A stretch of 58,090 bases of DNA from Myxococcota bacterium. Its GTDB lineage: Bacteria > Myxococcota_A > UBA9160 > UBA6930. Positions 56,891 to 58,090 of this stretch are shown here, in pieces. The position numbers and the translations under genes were made by a program. Numbering within the stretch: the first letter of the stretch is position 1; the number at the start of each line of letters is the position of its first letter. The stretch is taken from contig JASJCN010000006.1 of assembly GCA_030065975.1 (NCBI GenBank), forward strand, positions 1 through 58,090. Direction: 5' to 3'. The notes beneath the pieces are model-generated. The model saw only the letters and a program-made list of their open reading frames with translations. It searched no databases and had not been told where the DNA came from.

Positions 56891-57706
56891 ATGACCGCCC
56901 CGGATCCGTCGCCCGTCTCGAGCCTCGGGCTCGAGACCCTGGCCCTCGAGCGGCAAGGCGAGATCCTGCGCGTCGTGATCGATCACCCGGGGAGCGAGCT
57001 GAACGCCGTCGACGACCAGCTCCACCGCGAGCTCACGGCGCTCTTCTCCGCACTCAAGCAGGACCCTGCGCGCGCGGTGCTGCTCACCGGACGAGGCCGT
57101 GCCTTCAGTGCGGGCGGGGACTTCGGCTGGTTCCCGAGCCTCGAAGACCTGACCACGCTCGAGCCGCTCCGCCGCGACGCGCGCCAGCTGATCTGGGATC
57201 TGCTCGACGTCCCCATGCCGATCGTCGCTGCGTTGAACGGCCCGGCGATCGGGCTCGGCGCCTCGATCGCGCTCCTGTGCGACACGATCTTCATGGCCGA
57301 GAGCGCGAGCGTGGCCGACCCCCACGTGCGCGTCGGCATCGTGGCCGGCGACGGCGGGACGGCGATCTGGCCCCTCGCGGTGGGCCCGGCCCTCGCCAAG
57401 CAGTACCTGCTGACGGGCGACCCGATCCCGGCGTCGGAGGCCTTGCGCCTGGGCCTCGTGAACCGCGTGGTCGCGGACGACCAGCTCGACGCCTGTGCCA
57501 TGGCCTTCTGCGAACGCCTGGCCCACGGCGCACCGCTCGCCCTCCGCTACACGAAGCAGGCGGTGAACGCGGGTGTGAAGCAGGCACTGCTCACGAGCTT
57601 CGACGTGGCGACGGCCCTCGAGATCGTGACCTTCCAGAGTGACGACCACCGGGAGGCGCTGGCCGCCATGCGCGAGAAGCGCCCTCCCCGCTTCCAGGGC
57701 CGCTAG
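56891..57706 (+). CDS. Enoyl-CoA hydratase/isomerase family protein
   Basis: 271 residues. GRGRAFSAGGDFGWF and NGPAIGLGASIALLCDTIFMAE mark the oxyanion hole; ADPHVRVGIVAGDGGTAIWP follows, where the second catalytic Glu of hydratases is replaced by Asp. The C-terminal helices (LALRYTKQAVNAG) are usual. GGAGG before the ATG. It is divergent from the other enoyl-CoA hydratase across 139 bp, where a TAGAGT lies 30 nt before the start. Hydratase versus isomerase cannot be decided. Confidence 0.9.
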   Translation: MTAPDPSPVSSLGLETLALERQGEILRVVIDHPGSELNAVDDQLHRELTALFSALKQDPARAVLLTGRGRAFSAGGDFGWFPSLEDLTTLEPLRRDARQLIWDLLDVPMPIVAALNGPAIGLGASIALLCDTIFMAESASVADPHVRVGIVAGDGGTAIWPLAVGPALAKQYLLTGDPIPASEALRLGLVNRVVADDQLDACAMAFCERLAHGAPLALRYTKQAVNAGVKQALLTSFDVATALEIVTFQSDDHREALAAMREKRPPRFQGR

Positions 57707-57767
57707 GCGCTCGCGGCCCGCACCCGACGCGCTCGCGACCCGGACGCAGAACGGAGACCCAGGATCC

Positions 57768-58090
57768 ATGACCGGACAGACCGGAGAGACCGGAGAGACC
57801 GGACCGATCGAACAGATCGGAGTGTACGAAGCCATGTCGACGCTGCGGGCGGTCCGCCGCCTCAAGCCCGACCCCGTCGACGACGCCCTGATCGAGCGCG
57901 TGCTCGAGGCCGCGAGCTGGGCTCCCACCGGCGGCAACGCCCAGCCCTGGCGCGTGGTCGTCGTGCGCGACCGCGGCAAGCTCGAGCGGCTCGGCAAGCT
58001 CTACGCGGCGGCCTGGGAGCGCTACGCGAGCGGCCACCGGGAGATGCTCGAGGGCGCCCCGGCCGAAGAGGTCGCCCGGGCCGAGCGCAC
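57768..58090 (+). CDS. Nitroreductase family protein (3' end cut by window)
   Basis: First 107 residues of an FMN-dependent nitroreductase-type protein that continues past the right edge. STLRAVRRLKPDPVDDALIE and AASWAPTGGNAQPWRVVVVRD match the FMN-binding start of the family (RR.....P..........A..APS..N.QPW). The first 20 residues are unusual: MTGQTGETGETGPIEQIG comes from a 9-bp tandem repeat. An in-frame ATG at 57834 (MSTLRAVRR) would give a family-like start without the repeat, so either start is possible. Confidence 0.85.
   Translation, partial: MTGQTGETGETGPIEQIGVYEAMSTLRAVRRLKPDPVDDALIERVLEAASWAPTGGNAQPWRVVVVRDRGKLERLGKLYAAAWERYASGHREMLEGAPAEEVARAER
57771..57806 (+). repeat. 4 x 9-bp tandem repeat at the nitroreductase 5' end
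   Basis: Units of ACCGGAGAG (encoding TGE), with the first and last units altered. In frame with the ATG at 57768. Confidence 0.85.

Overview
The window is GC-rich bacterial DNA with almost no non-coding space. The longest gene-free stretch is about 235 bases (18188-18421); none exceeds 300 bases, and I see no tRNA, rRNA or CRISPR. I recognise no marker gene that fixes the taxon. The mix (periplasmic nitrate reductase, PEP-CTERM-like cell-surface tails, a selenocysteine redoxin, P450, sulfotransferase, GST and acyl-CoA genes, DUF3604) suggests an uncultured deltaproteobacterial-type lineage such as Myxococcota, Desulfobacterota or Binatota. That placement is inference.

Left arm (1-16 kb). 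After a partial AraC-type regulator comes a tight seven-gene nap operon (954-8106): tetraheme cytochrome, Tat-type Fe-S subunit, NrfD membrane subunit, NapD, NapA, a NapB-like protein whose diheme module is duplicated to four hemes, and a NapG/NapF-like ferredoxin with an unrecognised C-terminal domain. NapC and NapH are absent from the operon, so electrons probably run quinol -> NrfD/Fe-S -> tetraheme c -> NapB-like -> NapA. Next come a PEP-CTERM-like surface protein, two related long GST-fold proteins, a membrane protein, an SDR, a VOC protein, an alpha/beta hydrolase and a CinA-type amidase. A redoxin at 15547-16206 (minus) has an in-frame UGA exactly where the family has Cys (GGW-U-PYC), followed by a hairpin that fits the bacterial SECIS rules. 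It is very likely a selenoprotein and is the most striking feature here.

Middle (16-34 kb). MAF_flag10/MptE-like protein, cytochrome c lipoprotein, universal stress protein, membrane protein, double cupin, DUF3604 protein, Na/Ca-type antiporter, a 1206-bp insertion sequence with near-perfect 24-bp inverted ends, a PilT-N-like small protein, an acyltransferase plus dienelactone hydrolase pair, a minus-strand surface-protein run (PEP-CTERM-like protein, TPR/beta-barrel protein, FecR-like protein), then an RlmI-type methyltransferase head-to-head with a CCA-adding enzyme, and a histidine phosphatase.

Right arm (34-58 kb). A six-gene minus-strand run (GST, cytochrome P450, amidase, ferredoxin reductase, sulfotransferase, HAD-UbiA fusion) looks like a lipid, steroid or xenobiotic processing unit. 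It is followed by a PEP-CTERM-like protein, a SpoIIAA-like protein, an unrecognised 490-residue protein, a carboxylesterase lipoprotein with an NTF2-like partner, a thioesterase, a MATE exporter, an ABM monooxygenase, a large beta-propeller heme protein, an operon of enoyl-CoA hydratase, acyl-CoA carboxyltransferase and Lnt, a second enoyl-CoA hydratase, and a nitroreductase cut by the right edge.

Genome-wide habits visible here: five of eleven convergent gene pairs overlap by exactly the palindrome CTAG; several lead genes have a TAnnnT box only 6-9 nt before the start codon, suggesting leaderless mRNAs; and short in-frame tandem repeats occur at gene ends and starts.
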